Source: Pseudomonadota bacterium
GTDB taxonomy: Bacteria > Desulfobacterota > Desulfobulbia > Desulfobulbales > Desulfurivibrionaceae
NCBI GenBank assembly: GCA_018830485.1
Contig: JAHJRQ010000007.1
Location: forward strand, 1 to 64,000
Direction of reading: 5' to 3'
DNA: 64,000 nt
Shown: one piece after another, positions 1 to 9,724 of the stretch
Numbering within the stretch: position 1 is the stretch's first letter
Layout of the letters: each line of letters starts with the position of its first letter
Notes under the pieces: generated by a model
Told to the model about the DNA's origin: nothing
The model's database searches: none
The model's input: the letters and a program-made list of their open reading frames with translations, nothing else
Translations under genes and position numbers: made by a program

Positions 1-129
1 AATTTGAAAGATCCGGCGGTGGCTACTTCGATCCAGAAAGATTATACCGGCTTTGCCGTTACCAAACCGAGCGATTATGCCAGTCTGCTTGGCATTATCA
101 AAAAGGTCGACGCCAAGATGGCCAAATAA
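1..129 (+). CDS. C-terminal end of an unidentified protein (cut by window edge)
   Basis: An open frame runs from the first base to a TAA at 127-129 and encodes the last 42 residues, ending VDAKMAK. The fragment is mixed hydrophilic and hydrophobic (for example TGFAVTKPSDY and LLGIIKKV) with no motif I recognise. The next gene begins about 120 bases downstream on the same strand. The function cannot be inferred from this piece; it is reported because reading frame, stop and codon use look like a real gene end. Confidence 0.55.
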   Translation, partial: NLKDPAVATSIQKDYTGFAVTKPSDYASLLGIIKKVDAKMAK

Positions 130-246
130 TTCCGCAACGACCGAGACCCTCTGGTGCGTTTTTTGCATATTAATGCTCCGCATCGTTTCTTTCCAACCCA
201 TATCATGAAACGTTACTCACCTGACCACCAAACGGAGGACCCCACC

Positions 247-972
247 ATGCGACACCGCCATTCTCTTACGACAGCATTTCTCTGCACCCTGCTTTCCCTT
301 TTTGTCACAACATCGATGGCTGCGGATATCCCCGTCATCTCCACTGCGGAACTCAAGAAAAAACTGGACGCCAAGGAAACCCTGGTGCTTGCAGACGCAT
401 TAAGCTCCATTGAGTTTAAGGGGAAATCCATCCAGGGCTCGGTAAATATCCCGTCAAGCAAGGTGAAGGGCAACCCGAATCTCCCCGCCGACAAGAAGAC
501 GCTGCTGATCTTCTACTGCCTCGGACCCAAGTGCGGCAAAAGCTGGATGGGGGCCAAGGCAGCCATTAAACTCGGCTACAGCAATGTTATGGTCTATGAC
601 GACGGTCTGCCGGATTGGATGAAGAAACAGTATCCCGTGTCCACGACAACCAACTACCCGAACGTCGATCTCGCACGTCTTACCCCGCAACAGCTCAACG
701 ACATGGCCAAATCCGTCACCATTCTGGACATCCGCGACGCGAAACACGCGGAAACCGGCCGACTGGCCGGAGCCATCGAAATTGACATGGACGATCTGGA
801 AGAGAAATACACCACCATCCCCAAGAATAAAAAGGTGGTGGTGATAGATCATGCCGCCAAGCAGGCTTTGACGGCTGCCAAGTTCCTCAGCATGAATGGA
901 TACAAGGATCTTGCCGCCCTTGACGGTGGAATGATGGCTTGGATCGCCGCCGGATTGCCGGTCAACAAGTAA
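247..972 (+). CDS. Exported tandem rhodanese-domain protein
   Basis: A 241-residue protein. ATG 247 is preferred over upstream starts because GGAGGA lies just before it and a clear signal peptide follows (hydrophobic core [12 protein letters not shown], likely cleavage after SMAA), so it should act in the periplasm. Two rhodanese-like domains follow, about residues 30-135 and 140-240. The first keeps a cysteine at the expected active-site loop ([11 protein letters not shown]). The second ends in the typical [12 protein letters not shown] but its loop reads DHAAKQA with no cysteine, so it is probably non-catalytic. Family knowledge: rhodaneses transfer sulfane sulfur or act as carriers or redox domains. 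The chemoreceptor gene starts 11 bases after its stop. Substrate unknown. Confidence 0.85.
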   Translation: MRHRHSLTTAFLCTLLSLFVTTSMAADIPVISTAELKKKLDAKETLVLADALSSIEFKGKSIQGSVNIPSSKVKGNPNLPADKKTLLIFYCLGPKCGKSWMGAKAAIKLGYSNVMVYDDGLPDWMKKQYPVSTTTNYPNVDLARLTPQQLNDMAKSVTILDIRDAKHAETGRLAGAIEIDMDDLEEKYTTIPKNKKVVVIDHAAKQALTAAKFLSMNGYKDLAALDGGMMAWIAAGLPVNK

Positions 973-983
973 GGCATACCCTC

Positions 984-2438
984 ATGAATCTCAAGCCTGC
1001 CCGCAGAATCGGCAACAAACTGCGCCTCTATGTCGCCTTTCTGCTCCTAGGCGCCTTATCCTCTGTAATCATTGCCGCCGCCCTGTTCTCCTTGCGCTCT
1101 CTTGCCCAAGAGGTGGCCGGGATCGCCCAAAAGGAATACCCGATCACCAAAATGGCCATCGAGATGGAGGGACTCATGGGCCAGGTAATTGAAAAGCTCA
1201 ACACTGCCAAGGCGGCGGCAAGCACCCAGCGGCTCAAGGAGATTGAGCCGCTGGACATACGCTTGCGCACTCTGCTTAACGCACTGCAAGAACTCTATGA
1301 AGCCAACCAGGATAAGGCGAATGCCGCCCTGATACAGAAACTGCTAACCACCTATACTGAAGCCAACGATGTCGGGGCCCAAATGGTGCGCGCCGCCATT
1401 GATCAGGAATTCGCCCTCGAAGGCGAGCTGACGCCGACATTTATGGCTCACACCACCTTCATCTTCTCTACCCTGGAACGAATGGTGACGGAAAGCACGG
1501 AGACGTATAACCGAAACACCCTTCACATTCTCGCCATCAGCTCCCTGATGACCAAGGCACTGCTGATTGCCTTTCTTCTCTGTTCCGTAGTCGGTGCCGC
1601 CACCTTCCTTCTGATCTCAAACATGTCCAAAAAATTGGCCGCAATGGCTACGGACTCATCCGAGGCGGTCGGCACCCTGCTTACCTCCATGGCTTATATC
1701 ACCGACATGTCCACCCAACTCAGCGTCGAAACCTCCGAATCGGCTGCCAACCTCGAACAAATAACCCTCTCCACAAAAGACGTTGCCGCCCAGGCAGGGG
1801 AGAACATGCAAATCGCCAGATCTGCTGGAAAATCTACCCAACAGGTATTGACCACGGCCAACCAGTCCGAGGAGGTGATCCGCGAGGTGGTGGAAGCCAT
1901 GTCCGGCATGGCAGACGCGGACCGGGAGATATCCTCCCTGGTCAGGGTAATCGAAGATATTGCCTTCCAAACAAATTTGCTCGCCCTCAATGCCGCCGTC
2001 GAGGCAGCGCGAGCCGGCGAGGCGGGCACCGGCTTCGCGGTGGTGGCGGAAGAAGTCCGCCGCTTGGCAACAAGGGCTTCGGAAGCATCCCAAAAAGCGG
2101 CCGAAGTTATCGGTCGCCTCGACCAAAAGATCCACGAAGGCGAGACCGTGATTTCCACCCTACAAATCACCTTCCCCGAGGTGAGTAAGGCAACGCTCAA
2201 TGTTGTCCAGCAGATTGGAAAGATTACGGAAAACTCACACAACCAAGCAGGCAATCAGGACAAGGTCAACCAAACCATTTCCGCCGTTGATGCGTCAGTT
2301 CAGTCCCTTGCCGCCATGTCGGAGGAGAGTGCCGCGACAGTCCAAGAGGTCTCCGAGCAGGTGCAGAGACTGAACACGTTGATTAACGAACTCATGATCT
2401 TCTGGGAAGGCCGTGCGGGACACTCCGCCCGTCAATAA
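984..2438 (+). CDS. Methyl-accepting chemotaxis protein
   Basis: A 484-residue chemoreceptor. ATG 984 follows an AAGG about 9 bases upstream. One membrane segment lies near residues 17-40 ([18 protein letters not shown]) and a second near 195-215 ([19 protein letters not shown]), enclosing a roughly 150-residue helical periplasmic domain. No clear HAMP domain follows the second segment. The signalling hairpin tip is canonical ([21 protein letters not shown], then [13 protein letters not shown]), so it should bind CheA/CheW. Unlike the two receptors at 16456 and 18378 it lacks the acidic-aromatic C-terminal tail and ends GHSARQ. Its end overlaps the next gene by 26 bases. Ligand unknown. Confidence 0.93.
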   Translation: MNLKPARRIGNKLRLYVAFLLLGALSSVIIAAALFSLRSLAQEVAGIAQKEYPITKMAIEMEGLMGQVIEKLNTAKAAASTQRLKEIEPLDIRLRTLLNALQELYEANQDKANAALIQKLLTTYTEANDVGAQMVRAAIDQEFALEGELTPTFMAHTTFIFSTLERMVTESTETYNRNTLHILAISSLMTKALLIAFLLCSVVGAATFLLISNMSKKLAAMATDSSEAVGTLLTSMAYITDMSTQLSVETSESAANLEQITLSTKDVAAQAGENMQIARSAGKSTQQVLTTANQSEEVIREVVEAMSGMADADREISSLVRVIEDIAFQTNLLALNAAVEAARAGEAGTGFAVVAEEVRRLATRASEASQKAAEVIGRLDQKIHEGETVISTLQITFPEVSKATLNVVQQIGKITENSHNQAGNQDKVNQTISAVDASVQSLAAMSEESAATVQEVSEQVQRLNTLINELMIFWEGRAGHSARQ

Positions 2439-2910
2439 ACAAGCAGGTCCGGAGGCTTCCCCGCTGGACCTGCTTGTACTGGCCGACTATCACCTCGCCG
2501 CCCTGCTGCTCCTTACTGCCGCGGTTTTCAAGCTTCGAGAGCCAGGGGTCGGAGAATTATTAGAGGCCTTGCACGAGCAGGGCATGCTCAACCTTGACAT
2601 GGTCATCTTCCTGGTCCGCTGGCTACCATGGCTGGAGATTCTTCTGGGCCTGTGGGCGGTAAGCGGTATTCATCTTGAAATATCCGCCACCGTCATGGGG
2701 GCGCTTTACCTCCTTTTTACCGCCGCCATACTGGCGGCCTCAGGCGGTCATCTCTTGCTCCCCATTGACTGCGGCTGCTTCGGCACATCAGAGAGTTGGC
2801 CGGCCCTCGTGTATGTCCTCCGCAATACTGCTCTTGCCCTGCCGCTATTCCTTGCCGGAAAACGCCACAGACAGTGGTCCATTTTACGCTGGCGCCCCTT
2901 TTCCCGCTAA
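2413..2910 (+). CDS. MauE/DoxX-like integral membrane protein
   Basis: A 165-residue membrane protein with about four hydrophobic segments. The start is a GTG preceded by GGGAAGG and lies inside the 3' end of the chemoreceptor gene, suggesting translational coupling. The motif DCGCFG (about residues 117-122) is characteristic of MauE-type members of the DoxX superfamily, which act with thioredoxin-like proteins in disulfide or maturation reactions at the membrane. The neighbouring tandem rhodanese at 247 fits a thiol or sulfur role, but no thioredoxin partner is visible here. Assignment to the family is good; the physiological role is inference. Confidence 0.72.
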   Translation: MRDTPPVNKQAGPEASPLDLLVLADYHLAALLLLTAAVFKLREPGVGELLEALHEQGMLNLDMVIFLVRWLPWLEILLGLWAVSGIHLEISATVMGALYLLFTAAILAASGGHLLLPIDCGCFGTSESWPALVYVLRNTALALPLFLAGKRHRQWSILRWRPFSR

Positions 2911-3252
2911 AAAAACACCACACCGGCATATCTTCCAGGCCTCCCTTCGCTCTTCTCTCCGCCTCATCGTGCACCCTTCCCTGACCCTAAACAACACCGG
3001 GCCGGATTAATCACCCATTAGAAGGACAGCCGGGCGGCCAGGTTGTCAGAATGTTTTTTTGGCGCACATGGGAAGTTTTTCGCAAAAAAACATCCTTGCT
3101 TTTTACAACACCACAACAGATCTCCCCAATTTTTTTAAAAAAATTCACTCATGCCCCTTGCTTGGTGGACTGCTTTTCGTTTACCTTACAAACAACACCA
3201 TTTTTTCTCTTTTCCACCCCATATTTCTTTTTTTGACGGAACCCGGACCCCG
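2911..3252 (+). other. Intergenic region upstream of cdaA
   Basis: No convincing gene. The stretch is markedly more AT-rich than its surroundings, with several T and A runs, including a perfect 18-base palindrome at 3128-3145 (AA, seven T, seven A, TT). An open frame continuing upstream from the cdaA start (from 3151) codes for a low-complexity, Phe-rich leader and is not believed. The region probably holds the promoter of the cdaA operon, but no clear -35/-10 pair stands out. Confidence 0.5.
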
Positions 3253-4044
3253 ATGCTGGAATTCGCACAATCACTCCGCTGGCAAGACATCTTCGATATC
3301 ATGATCGTTTCGTTCATCATCTATCGTGTCATGCTGCTGATCCGCGGAACCCGGGCCGTCCAGATACTTTCCGGCATCGTGGTCCTCGTCGTGCTCTATT
3401 TCGCCGCGCGTGAGCTCGAATTTCTCACCCTGTACTGGTTGCTGGGAACATTCCTCAGCTCGATCTTCCTGATCATCATTATCATCTTCCAACGAGATAT
3501 CCGACGGGCCCTCGCCCAGGTCGGACAAACCACTTTTTCCAAACCCCAGGAAGACACGGTGCACATTCTGCTCGAAATTGTCAGGGCGGCGCAACAAATG
3601 GCCCAGCGCAAAATCGGCGGGCTCATCGTCATCGAACGGGAAACAGGGCTCAACGAATACATCGAATCCGCCCACAGCCTTGACGCCATCGTCAGCAGAC
3701 AGCTCCTGGTCACCATTTTCCAGACCACCGCTCCCCTCCATGACGGAGCGGTGATCATCCATAACGGCCGCATCCGTTCGGCCGGGGCACTGCTCCCCCT
3801 CACCCGGAACCCTTACATCAGCAAGCAGCTTGGCACTCGCCATCGCGCGGCCATCGGTCTTTCCGAGGAGACCGACGCGGTGATCATCGTGATCTCGGAA
3901 GAAACGCAGAAGATATCCCTGGTCCAGCACGGGGCCATGACCTCCGATCTCGACGAAAACGCACTCAGAAGCCGACTTGACGCAATCTTTGTTCCCAAGG
4001 AAAACACGACTCCTCTCTTATGGAAAAACTGGTTAAACAAATAA
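3253..4044 (+). CDS. cdaA: Diadenylate cyclase CdaA (DisA_N domain)
   Basis: A 263-residue enzyme that condenses two ATP to c-di-AMP at the cytoplasmic membrane. ATG 3253 (MLEFAQSL) matches the usual CdaA N-terminus. Three hydrophobic segments lie within residues 1-80, followed by the catalytic DisA_N domain with both signatures: DGA at 164-166 and RHR at 196-198 (GTRHRAAIGLSE). The length is typical. It overlaps cdaR by 25 bases and is followed by glmM. This cdaA-cdaR-glmM order is well conserved and links c-di-AMP, turgor and peptidoglycan precursor supply. Confidence 0.95.
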   Translation: MLEFAQSLRWQDIFDIMIVSFIIYRVMLLIRGTRAVQILSGIVVLVVLYFAARELEFLTLYWLLGTFLSSIFLIIIIIFQRDIRRALAQVGQTTFSKPQEDTVHILLEIVRAAQQMAQRKIGGLIVIERETGLNEYIESAHSLDAIVSRQLLVTIFQTTAPLHDGAVIIHNGRIRSAGALLPLTRNPYISKQLGTRHRAAIGLSEETDAVIIVISEETQKISLVQHGAMTSDLDENALRSRLDAIFVPKENTTPLLWKNWLNK

Positions 4045-4988
4045 TCCGGCGAGTTCCCACCCCCAACTTCCTCAATTGGCCGAACAACTGGGGATTGAAG
4101 CTCATTTCCCTGATCTTCGCCGTCCTCCTCTGGTATTTCGTGGTGGGCGAGGACAAGGTTGACACCACGGTCTTTATTCCGGTGGAGATTGTCAATCTGC
4201 CCAGGGAGCTGGTTATCGCCAACCAGTTCAAGAAACAACTGGAGGTCACGGTCAGCGGTCCCCGCGGTCTGATCAGCGGCATCAACCGCCAGCGGATCAC
4301 GCGAACCATCAATCTTGCCAAAACCACCCCGGGAACCATTGTCATCCGCAACGAACCCGAGACGATCCAATTTCCGCGAGGCGTCACCATATCACGCATC
4401 CAGCCCACCCACATTACCCTGCTCATCGACGAGCTGGTGGAGAAGGAACTGCCGGTGCAGGCCAAGACAACGGGCTCTCCTGCCAGCGGCTACGAACTGG
4501 GCGGAGTTGTATTCGAGCCCCCGCTCATCAAGATTTCCGGCCCCAAGGCCGTTGTCGGACGGGAAAAAATCTTCACTGCCAAACCCATCGACATCAGCGG
4601 CCTGAAGAGTTCGAAAACCTTCCAGGTTCCCCTGGAATTGCGTTCGGCACTGCTGGAACTCATGGGCGAGACCGTGGTCACCGCCAATGTGGTGATCCGC
4701 GAAAAAACCACGGAAAAAGCCATCGCCGACATCCCTGTCCACCTCACGGGACCGGAGTCCGACAGAAAGGTGACCCTCGATCCCGGCACCATCAGCATCC
4801 GCGCCCTGCTTCCCTTGAGCAGCAGAGGAAACCAGGCGGGACTTGTCGAGGCCAGTGTCTCGACAGAAGGGCTTTCGGTCGGGACACACCGGGTGCAGGT
4901 GAAAATCACCGCGCCGGAAGAGGTCCACATTATCGAAGCAATCCCGCCCGTTGTCACCGTAAAGATTGGCCGGAGCCTCGGCAAATGA
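4020..4988 (+). CDS. cdaR: YbbR-domain protein CdaR, regulator of CdaA
   Basis: A 322-residue protein with one N-terminal membrane segment (about residues 22-40, [19 protein letters not shown]) and an extracytoplasmic region of several YbbR-like repeats, each about 80 residues and beta-rich (for example [19 protein letters not shown]). In characterised systems CdaR binds CdaA and modulates its activity. The start codon lies inside the cdaA 3' end in another frame, consistent with coupled translation. It has the usual membrane anchor and repeat architecture, and no catalytic motif is expected. Confidence 0.9.
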   Translation: MEKLVKQIIRRVPTPNFLNWPNNWGLKLISLIFAVLLWYFVVGEDKVDTTVFIPVEIVNLPRELVIANQFKKQLEVTVSGPRGLISGINRQRITRTINLAKTTPGTIVIRNEPETIQFPRGVTISRIQPTHITLLIDELVEKELPVQAKTTGSPASGYELGGVVFEPPLIKISGPKAVVGREKIFTAKPIDISGLKSSKTFQVPLELRSALLELMGETVVTANVVIREKTTEKAIADIPVHLTGPESDRKVTLDPGTISIRALLPLSSRGNQAGLVEASVSTEGLSVGTHRVQVKITAPEEVHIIEAIPPVVTVKIGRSLGK

Positions 4989-5052
4989 GCCGACTCACCA
5001 GTGCGCTCTCCCCTGCCGGCTCCGGGTTGCCCCAGACCCCCAGGAGTACAGC

Positions 5053-6411
5053 ATGAGAAAGTTATTCGGCACCGATGGAGTGCGAGGGGTGGCGAACATC
5101 TATCCCATGACCACCGAAATCGCCATGCAGATAGGCCGGGCCCTCGCCTTTCTGGTCAAGGACATGCGGCGCGGCCACCGAATCGTCATCGGCAAGGACA
5201 CCCGCCTTTCCTGCTACATGATCGAAAATGCCCTGGCTGCCGGCATCTGCTCCATGGGGGTGGATGTCCTTCTGGTCGGGCCCCTGCCCACGCCGGGCAT
5301 CGCCTTTATTACCACCAGCATGCGGGCCGACGCCGGGGTGGTCATCTCCGCCTCCCATAACCCGTTTCAGGACAACGGCATCAAGATTTTCGCCAGAAAC
5401 GGCTTCAAACTCCATGACGATCTGGAACTGGAGATCGAGGATCTGATCTTCTCGCAGAAGATGGAGGTGCTCAGGCCGGTGGCCGAGGAGGTGGGCCGCG
5501 CCACCCGCATCGACGACGCCAAGGGCCGCTACATCGTTTTCTTGAAAAACAGCTTCCCGCAGGAATACACCCTGGACGCCTTTCACATCGTGCTCGACTG
5601 CGCCAACGGAGCCACCTACGGGGTTGCCCCCCATGTTTTCGAGGAACTGGGCGCCACCGTCACCACCCTGGCGGCGAAGCCGGACGGCACCAACATCAAC
5701 CGCGATTGCGGCGCTCTGCACCCGGAACACATGGCCGCCAAGGTGCGGGAACTGGGGGCGGACATCGGCATCGCCCTGGACGGCGACGGCGACCGGATCA
5801 TCGTGGCGGACGAACACGGCAACATCGTTGACGGCGACCATATCATGGCCATCTGCGCCGCCGACCTGATGAGCCGCAAGAAGCTGAAAAAGAAAACCCT
5901 GGTCGCCACGGTGATGAGCAACCTCGGCCTGGAGGTCGCCATGCAGCGCATGGGCGGGGCCATGGTCCGCACCCAGGTCGGGGACCGCTATGTGGTGGAG
6001 GAGATGCGCAGATCCGGCTATAACTTCGGCGGGGAACAATCGGGGCATCTGGTGTTCATGGAACACAACACCACCGGCGACGGCATCCTCGCCGCGCTCC
6101 AGTTGCTGGCGGTGATGATCAAAAAACGCAAACCCCTGTCGCAACTTGCCGCCATCATGGAAAGCTTTCCCCAGGTGCTCAAGAATGTCCGCACCGCTGA
6201 AAAAATCAACACCAGCACCATTCCCGGCTTCAATAGAAAACTCAAGGAAATGGAAAAGAAACTGGACAAGAACGGCCGCATCCTCGTCCGTCCCTCCGGA
6301 ACCGAGCCGGTTATCCGGGTCATGGTGGAGGGCCAGGACGCCGCACAGATCAACGCCATGGCCGACGAACTCTGCGAAATGATCCGCAAGGCTGACACCG
6401 CCGAAGCCTGA
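5053..6411 (+). CDS. glmM: Phosphoglucosamine mutase GlmM
   Basis: A 452-residue enzyme converting glucosamine-6-phosphate to glucosamine-1-phosphate for UDP-GlcNAc. ATG 5053 ([12 protein letters not shown]) follows AGGAG and is the usual GlmM start; an in-frame extension from 4966 has no ribosome site and is rejected. The catalytic phosphoserine loop is [13 protein letters not shown] with Ser101. The magnesium loop DGDGDR is present, as are the sugar-binding GGEQSGH and the C-terminal phosphate-binding [12 protein letters not shown]. Last gene of the cdaA-cdaR-glmM set; in other bacteria CdaA and GlmM interact physically. Confidence 0.97.
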   Translation: MRKLFGTDGVRGVANIYPMTTEIAMQIGRALAFLVKDMRRGHRIVIGKDTRLSCYMIENALAAGICSMGVDVLLVGPLPTPGIAFITTSMRADAGVVISASHNPFQDNGIKIFARNGFKLHDDLELEIEDLIFSQKMEVLRPVAEEVGRATRIDDAKGRYIVFLKNSFPQEYTLDAFHIVLDCANGATYGVAPHVFEELGATVTTLAAKPDGTNINRDCGALHPEHMAAKVRELGADIGIALDGDGDRIIVADEHGNIVDGDHIMAICAADLMSRKKLKKKTLVATVMSNLGLEVAMQRMGGAMVRTQVGDRYVVEEMRRSGYNFGGEQSGHLVFMEHNTTGDGILAALQLLAVMIKKRKPLSQLAAIMESFPQVLKNVRTAEKINTSTIPGFNRKLKEMEKKLDKNGRILVRPSGTEPVIRVMVEGQDAAQINAMADELCEMIRKADTAEA

Positions 6412-6421
6412 CCAAGCAACC

Positions 6422-7159
6422 ATGAAGACTCGACTCGACCAGCTTGTGCTGCAGCACGGGATGGCTCCCACCCTGCAAAAGGCCCAGGCCCTCATTGCCG
6501 CGGGCCAGGTGCTGGTGGACGACCAGCCGGCGGACAAGATCGGCTCGCTTTTTGCCAAGGACAGCCGGATACGGCTGAGGGAAAAAACCTGCCCCTATGT
6601 GAGCCGGGGCGGAATCAAACTCGCGGCCGGACTGGACCATTTCCGGATCGACCCCGCCGGCTTCATCTGCGCCGATATCGGCGCCTCCACCGGCGGTTTC
6701 ACCGATTGCCTCTTGCAGCGCGGAGCCTCCAAGGTATACGCCATTGATGTCGGCTATGGCCAACTGGCCTGGAAACTGCGGCAGGATCCGCGGGTGGCGG
6801 TGATGGAGAGAACCAACGCTCGAAACCTGAAAGCCGGCGACCTGGAAGAGTCCCTGGACCTGGCGGTGATCGATGCTTCGTTTATCTCCCTCAAAACGCT
6901 GCTGCCGCCGCTGCTCGTCTTTTTCGCGAAAACCATCCGGGTGCTTGCCCTGATCAAACCGCAGTTCGAGGTCGGCCGTGGCCGGCTCGGCACGGGCGGA
7001 GTCGTCCGCGACAGCGATCTCCACGAAAAGGTGGTTGAGGAAATCCGTGAATTTGCAGGCGGGCTGGGCCTTGTCCCTGTTGGGGTCAGCCCCTCCCCGA
7101 TCCTTGGCCCCAAAGGCAACCGAGAATTTTTGATCTACCTTGTGTCCGAGACGCAATAA
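6422..7159 (+). CDS. tlyA: TlyA-family rRNA 2'-O-methyltransferase (S4 plus FtsJ-like)
   Basis: A 245-residue protein starting 10 bases after glmM. Residues 1-60 form an S4 RNA-binding domain (TRLDQLVLQHG, then AGQVLVDDQ). The rest is an FtsJ/RrmJ-type methyltransferase with the SAM site ADIGASTGGFTDCLLQ. Family knowledge: TlyA methylates ribosomal RNA ribose in mycobacteria; many bacterial homologues are annotated haemolysin A without proof of lysis. The 3' end overlaps the convergent HD-GYP gene by 25 bases. Confidence 0.9.
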   Translation: MKTRLDQLVLQHGMAPTLQKAQALIAAGQVLVDDQPADKIGSLFAKDSRIRLREKTCPYVSRGGIKLAAGLDHFRIDPAGFICADIGASTGGFTDCLLQRGASKVYAIDVGYGQLAWKLRQDPRVAVMERTNARNLKAGDLEESLDLAVIDASFISLKTLLPPLLVFFAKTIRVLALIKPQFEVGRGRLGTGGVVRDSDLHEKVVEEIREFAGGLGLVPVGVSPSPILGPKGNREFLIYLVSETQ

Positions 7160-8907
7160 CGCTTGCCCCGCCAGAAAAAATCATCCCGCTGACGCGCCGG
7201 GAGATCCCGGGCAAAACGGACGATCAAACCCGACTCAACAAGCAGATCACAGAGATCCCCATCCAGATCTGCCCGGGCAACCATCCCCTCCAGAATGGAC
7301 ATGGCCTCGGAAAGCATCTTCCCTGGCTTGTAAGGCCGGTCCGCCGCGGTCAACGCTTCCAGCACATCGGCCAGGGCCAGCATCCGGGCCGGCAGGGGAA
7401 TGTCGCCATTCCCAAGCCCCCGGGGATAGCCGGTTCCGTTCAGCTTTTCATGGTGCATGCCGGCATAGACCGGGACATTCCGAAGCTTTTTGGGAAAAGG
7501 CAGCCCTTCGAGCATCCGGATGCTCATTTCCACATGATGGTTCATCACCTTGCGTTCCGCCGCGGTCAAGGTGCCTTTCTGCACGCAAAGATTTTCCACT
7601 TCATCCGGCGCAAGCAGCGGGAATTCGACGCCGCTCATGGCATAGGTTATCCCGGCCAGACGCCGCACCTTCTCGATGCTCTCGGCCGGCAACCCTTCGC
7701 CGCCCAGGTTGATCATGTCGAGAAAATTGATGATCTCCTGCCATTCTTCTTCTTTTGGAGGGGGCAAAGGAGCGGTCCGCCCTTCCGTCCTTGAGCAGGG
7801 CTCGTTTTCCAGCCGGACAAACGCATCATGCAGCCGCGAGATTTCCACCCGGTGCCGGATCAGTTCTATCCGGTCGAAAATGGTCTCCAGCTTGGTTGCC
7901 TTGTCCATCAGATGCTCAGGCGTGGTGATCTTCCCAACGTCATGGAGCCAGGCCGCCATTCTGATCTCGGCCAGCTCGTCGGCGCTGAAGCTGACCGAGG
8001 CGAATCTGCCGGCGGTGGCCCTATTGACCTCCAGGGCGATCTCTTCGGTGAGATTGGCGACCCGGTAGACATGCCCTGCCGTATAGGGGGATTTTTCGTC
8101 GATGGCGTCGCCGATTGTCCGCACGAAAGCGTCCAGCAGATTTTCAAGCCCCCGGACCAAGCGCATCTTGGTGAGGGCGATGGCCGCCTGCGAGGCCAAG
8201 CTCATGACCATGCCCACCTCATGTTCGGGAAAAGGGACTACCGCGCCGGTTTCCCGGTCCTTGGCGTTCAGGAGCTGCAAAACCCCGATAACTTCATCCT
8301 CGTGGTCCCGCAACGGAATCACCAGCATCGAGCGGGAACGGTACCCAGTGGAGGCGTCAAAATCGCGGGTTCCCTGAAAATCGTAGCCTTCGGCATCATA
8401 GACGTCGGAGATATTGATTGGCTCGCCGGCAAGGGCGCAGTGGGCGGAAACATTCCAGTGATTCTCCCCATTGTTTTCATGGCGCAGCGGCACGGGAGGC
8501 CAGGAAATGGCCTCCCCGCTTCCTCCCATGCAGACTCCGAGCGAATCATTCTGGACAATGGCAAAATCAAGGGCCTGCCGCGCGTCGTCCTTGATGTACA
8601 GGGTTCCGCCGTCGGCGTTGGTGAAATGCCGGGCCTCGCGCACAATCCTCTCCAAAAGCCGGTCAATGTTTTTTTCCGAAGAGAGTCCCAAGCCGATCTT
8701 CACCAGCTCATAGAGATGATTGCCTTGACCTTCGCTGAACTCCCGAACCTCGCGGACAACCCGGTCTGCCAGCCCGGCCACAACCTCCGGCGGAACTCCG
8801 GCCATTGCCTGGCCGACATAGCTTTCGATTCCCTGCGCAACCTTCTGCATGAGGATGTCCACCGCCGGTTGCCTGCGAGCCTGAGCCTTATCCGGAAAAG
8901 CATCCAT
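7135..8907 (-). CDS. GAF and HD-GYP domain protein (c-di-GMP phosphodiesterase-like)
   Basis: A 590-residue cytoplasmic protein. Start ATG at 8907 (MDAFPDKA) has AAGGGG at good distance; two upstream in-frame starts are too close to or ahead of this site. A GAF domain occupies about residues 75-240 (GGTLYIKDD, YRSRSMLVIPLRD, GVLQLLNAKD). The output is an HD-GYP domain with AAWLHDVGK, the HH-containing helix MNHHVEMS and the full motif HHEKLNGTGYPRGL. An insertion of roughly 90 residues lies between the HD and GYP segments. HD-GYP proteins hydrolyse c-di-GMP or related cyclic dinucleotides. The GAF ligand is unknown. Confidence 0.92.
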   Translation of the reverse strand: MDAFPDKAQARRQPAVDILMQKVAQGIESYVGQAMAGVPPEVVAGLADRVVREVREFSEGQGNHLYELVKIGLGLSSEKNIDRLLERIVREARHFTNADGGTLYIKDDARQALDFAIVQNDSLGVCMGGSGEAISWPPVPLRHENNGENHWNVSAHCALAGEPINISDVYDAEGYDFQGTRDFDASTGYRSRSMLVIPLRDHEDEVIGVLQLLNAKDRETGAVVPFPEHEVGMVMSLASQAAIALTKMRLVRGLENLLDAFVRTIGDAIDEKSPYTAGHVYRVANLTEEIALEVNRATAGRFASVSFSADELAEIRMAAWLHDVGKITTPEHLMDKATKLETIFDRIELIRHRVEISRLHDAFVRLENEPCSRTEGRTAPLPPPKEEEWQEIINFLDMINLGGEGLPAESIEKVRRLAGITYAMSGVEFPLLAPDEVENLCVQKGTLTAAERKVMNHHVEMSIRMLEGLPFPKKLRNVPVYAGMHHEKLNGTGYPRGLGNGDIPLPARMLALADVLEALTAADRPYKPGKMLSEAMSILEGMVARADLDGDLCDLLVESGLIVRFARDLPARQRDDFFWRGKRYCVSDTR

Positions 8908-9238
8908 GACCATTCCCCTTGCCCGAAACGGCAATCTTCATCGTTGACAGCTTCCCGCCCGATCCGAGGTCCGAGGTGGCGGTCCGGGATACACAATACC
9001 GTACAGAACAGATACAGTATACGGCAGAACAGGATGACAAGCAATTTCACATTGAAACGGCGCACAACGCGGGACCTGCCGCAGTATGCATGGAAGGCAA
9101 AAAAACCCGGAGACGGTTGACTTGGCCAAGCGAAAATGCTACCTTGGGTGCGGTGCAATCCCCATGGTTGTTCGGCATTCCCCGTGCACTGCGCAACCCA
9201 AGCCATACCCTAAGTTTTTTTTCAGGAGCGTATCCGTC

Positions 9239-9706
9239 ATGACAAAAATTCGTCCCCTTTTCCGATCATCCCTGTTCTCCGCCCTCGCCGGCACAGCTTT
9301 GCTGTTGCTCGCCTCCACGGCCACTGCCGCGGAATACGTCAGCGTCATCAAAGACGGGGTCAATATCCGCTCCGGCCCCGAGACGACAAAAGAAATCCTC
9401 TGGACGGTTTTCAAGGGCTTTCCGCTGCAGGTCACCTCCACACAGGGAACCTGGGCCAAGGTGGTAGATTTTGAAGGAGACACGGGCTGGATCGCCACCT
9501 CCCTGATCGCAAAGGAGAAAACCGTCATTGTCAAATCAGAAACCGCCAATCTGCGGGTCGGCGCTGGGAAAGACTACGAAATCGTGGCCGCGGCCAAACG
9601 CGGCGTGGTCTTCAAGCCCCTGACCACCGAAGGCGACTGGATCAAGGTCAAACACGCGGACGGCACAACCGGCTGGATATTGGGCAAATTGCTCTGGCCC
9701 AACTAA
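9239..9706 (+). CDS. Exported protein with two bacterial SH3 domains
   Basis: A 155-residue protein. ATG 9239 follows AGGAG and opens a signal peptide (FSALAGTALLLLASTATAAE). Two SH3b repeats follow: about 33-95 (VNIRSGPETTKEILWTV, GDTGWIATSLI) and 98-155 (ANLRVGAGKDYEIVAA, GTTGWILGKLLW). Such domains usually bind cell-wall peptides or proteins in the periplasm. The sigma-54 regulator begins 18 bases downstream, so it may belong to that operon as a periplasmic accessory or target; this link is inferred from spacing. Confidence 0.85.
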   Translation: MTKIRPLFRSSLFSALAGTALLLLASTATAAEYVSVIKDGVNIRSGPETTKEILWTVFKGFPLQVTSTQGTWAKVVDFEGDTGWIATSLIAKEKTVIVKSETANLRVGAGKDYEIVAAAKRGVVFKPLTTEGDWIKVKHADGTTGWILGKLLWPN

Positions 9707-9724
9707 GCCCCAACGCCGGACACC

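Noticed and set aside
3151-3252. N-terminal extension of CdaA
   Set aside because: The leader is Phe-rich low-complexity in an AT-rich gap, and MLEFAQSL at 3253 matches the normal CdaA start.
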